Shown here in pieces: positions 5,380 through 6,249 of a stretch of 6,249 nt of DNA; the stretch's first letter is position 1; every line of letters begins with the position of its first letter. The DNA comes from Desulfobacterales bacterium (lineage in GTDB: Bacteria > Desulfobacterota > Desulfobacteria > Desulfobacterales > ETH-SRB1): positions 1 through 6,249 of the forward strand of contig DAOVDN010000072.1 in NCBI GenBank assembly GCA_030669465.1. The letters run 5' to 3'. The notes under the pieces are model-generated. The model was not told the origin of the DNA. It ran no database searches and worked only from the letters and a program-made list of their open reading frames with translations. The translations under genes were made by a program, and so were the position numbers.

Positions 5380-5480
5380 CCTGGCCCAGACCTGGTCTAT
5401 AGGCTTTAGTGAGCTAATTTTCCGGTTCCAACGGTAAATATGGCACACCAGTCAGGTTATCGCATGGCGCCAGGGCGGGC

Positions 5481-5517
5481 ACTCGACCATTTTTCTACTC
5501 GACTACTCAACCAATTA
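5481..5517. repeat. Octamer repeats CTACTCGA/CTACTCAA before the lipoprotein gene
   Basis: CTACTCGA (5495-5502) and CTACTCAA (5503-5510) are followed by CCAATTA; a further ACTCGACC lies at 5481-5488. The reverse complement, TTGAGTAG preceded by an AATT-containing flank, matches the left edge of the array at 3282-3300. The tract ends two bases before the ribosome site of the next gene. Confidence 0.7.
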
Positions 5518-5533
5518 CGGAGGTAAATTGATT

Positions 5534-6249
5534 ATGATTTTAAATAAGATAAGGTTTTTTTTGGCAGTACTTGCTCTATGTGGATTCATTATGTTCGCAC
5601 CTGGGTGCAAAGATAAGACAACAGAGCAGCAAAGCACATCTCTTATAGCAAAGGATATCACGATTTCCAGGATTAAAGAAAATAGCGATACATTAAATCT
5701 CCAGGACACTCTATTAAAAGCTTCGATCATGGAATTTAAGGACGTAAAAAATTATACCTATCTCAATCTTAAAGATTCTACAGGTCAGATATGGGCCGCT
5801 CTTCCAAAAATACCGGTTGAGCAAGGTGAAGAGATAGAGATTTCCAACATCATAGTGATGAAAGATTTTCACAGCAAAACACTTGATAAAACCTTTGATG
5901 TCATATTATTTGCTATCCCTTCAGTAGGAAAGAGCGTCTGCCCGGCGCCACATGGAGCAATGCCTGGCAAAATGATGTCGGAAATGCCCGTTGATATAAT
6001 GCCTGGCAGTATGCCTCATGGAGCAGGGGCAGGCAAAGCCGGGGCGATTCCGCAAACTATAAAGGTAAGCAAAGCCGCAGGTAAAGATGCCTATACAATA
6101 GAAGAGATCTATTCCAAAAAAAAGATGTTGGAAAATAATCCGGTCAGGGTGCGTGCAAAGGTCGTTAAATTTCTTCCAAATATTATGGGAAAAAACTGGA
6201 TTCATATTCAGGACGGGACAGGAAGTGCTGAAAATGCGAACCACGATAT
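5534..6249 (+). CDS. Exported, probably lipidated protein with two OB-fold-like segments, 3' end missing
   Basis: The frame starts at ATG 5534 with GGAGGT (5519-5524) nine bases upstream, and stays open for 238 codons to the window edge. The N-terminus is a signal peptide: K5 and R7, a hydrophobic core from 8 to 22, then FAPGC with C25 as probable lipid-attachment site, although position -3 is Ala rather than the preferred Leu. Residues about 58-127 (KASIMEFKDVKNYTYLNLKD, then QIWAALP and a second strand pair) and about 203-230 (VRVRAKVVKFLPNIMGKNWIHIQDGTG) look like two OB-fold units of the type seen in NrfJ-like periplasmic proteins of Geobacter, Shewanella and relatives. The linker at 135-175 is rich in Met, His, Gly and Pro and has one Cys (C136). 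Function is unknown; family members are often automatically named DNA-binding, which does not fit a secreted lipoprotein. The second unit is cut by the window end. Confidence 0.8.
   Translation, partial: MILNKIRFFLAVLALCGFIMFAPGCKDKTTEQQSTSLIAKDITISRIKENSDTLNLQDTLLKASIMEFKDVKNYTYLNLKDSTGQIWAALPKIPVEQGEEIEISNIIVMKDFHSKTLDKTFDVILFAIPSVGKSVCPAPHGAMPGKMMSEMPVDIMPGSMPHGAGAGKAGAIPQTIKVSKAAGKDAYTIEEIYSKKKMLENNPVRVRAKVVKFLPNIMGKNWIHIQDGTGSAENANHD

Noticed and set aside
5350..5480. Terminator or small RNA after the aminomutase homologue
   Set aside because: GC-rich words such as CCTGGCCCAG and AGACCTGGTCT form only short, tight stems without a following T run, so no terminator or RNA gene can be supported.
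5528..5530. TTG as start of the OB-fold lipoprotein gene
   Set aside because: It is only three bases from the GGAGGT site, too close for normal initiation; ATG at 5534 is at nine bases.
5515..5730. Leftward 71-codon open frame over the start of the OB-fold gene
   Set aside because: It overlaps the ribosome site and signal peptide coding of the rightward gene and has no supporting features.
5921..6244. Leftward 107-codon open frame at the right end
   Set aside because: It is antisense to the signal-peptide-bearing OB-fold gene, which has a good ribosome site and recognisable segments; the antisense product is Cys/His/Phe-rich without a motif.

Overview
The window reads as a fragment of a mesophilic, moderately AT-rich Gram-negative chromosome. 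It most resembles Desulfobacterota (Desulfobacterales-like 'deltaproteobacteria'). The reasons are the MEP-pathway gene ispG, a predicted lipoprotein with two OB-fold-like segments, a KamA-type radical SAM enzyme, and gaps filled with degenerate 7-9 bp tandem repeats. The taxonomic call is inference from gene content and repeat style; there is no rRNA or other marker here.

Layout. (1) 1-671, + strand: 3' part of an M48-type zinc metalloprotease gene, open at the left edge. (2) 672-1090: convergent gap with several short-period repeat tracts, a C10 run and a strong hairpin that fits a terminator for the leftward gene. (3) 1091-2173, - strand: complete ispG, whose last eight codons and stop lie inside a heptamer repeat array. 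(4) 2174-2525: non-coding gap bounded by inverted copies of a GAACCTCT-type repeat. (5) 2526-3257, - strand: PNP/UDP-family nucleoside phosphorylase. (6) 3285-3332: octamer array, then 3338-3589, - strand: an 83-aa protein resembling PC4/p15 single-strand DNA-binding coactivators. (7) 3590-3999: mostly non-coding, with a CACGAAG repeat, a doubtful small ORF, a perfect 11-bp dyad and a possible promoter. (8) 4000-5349, + strand: complete KamA-family radical SAM aminomutase homologue. (9) 5350-5533: gap with two more octamer-repeat tracts. (10) 5534-6249, + strand: 5' part of an exported, probably lipidated protein with two OB-fold-like segments joined by a Met/His/Gly-rich linker, running off the right edge.

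How the genes relate. The PC4-like gene and the phosphorylase are co-directional and 80 bp apart, so they may share a transcript. ispG is co-directional but 350 bp further on and probably has its own promoter. The aminomutase homologue is divergent from that block and has its own upstream signals. I see no single pathway joining the genes.

The two points most worth following are these. First, both substrate-binding aspartates of lysine 2,3-aminomutase appear to be arginine in the radical SAM enzyme, which argues for an acidic substrate rather than lysine. Second, every intergenic gap carries short-period (7-9 bp) degenerate arrays built from different words, one of which has become the C-terminus and stop codon of ispG.
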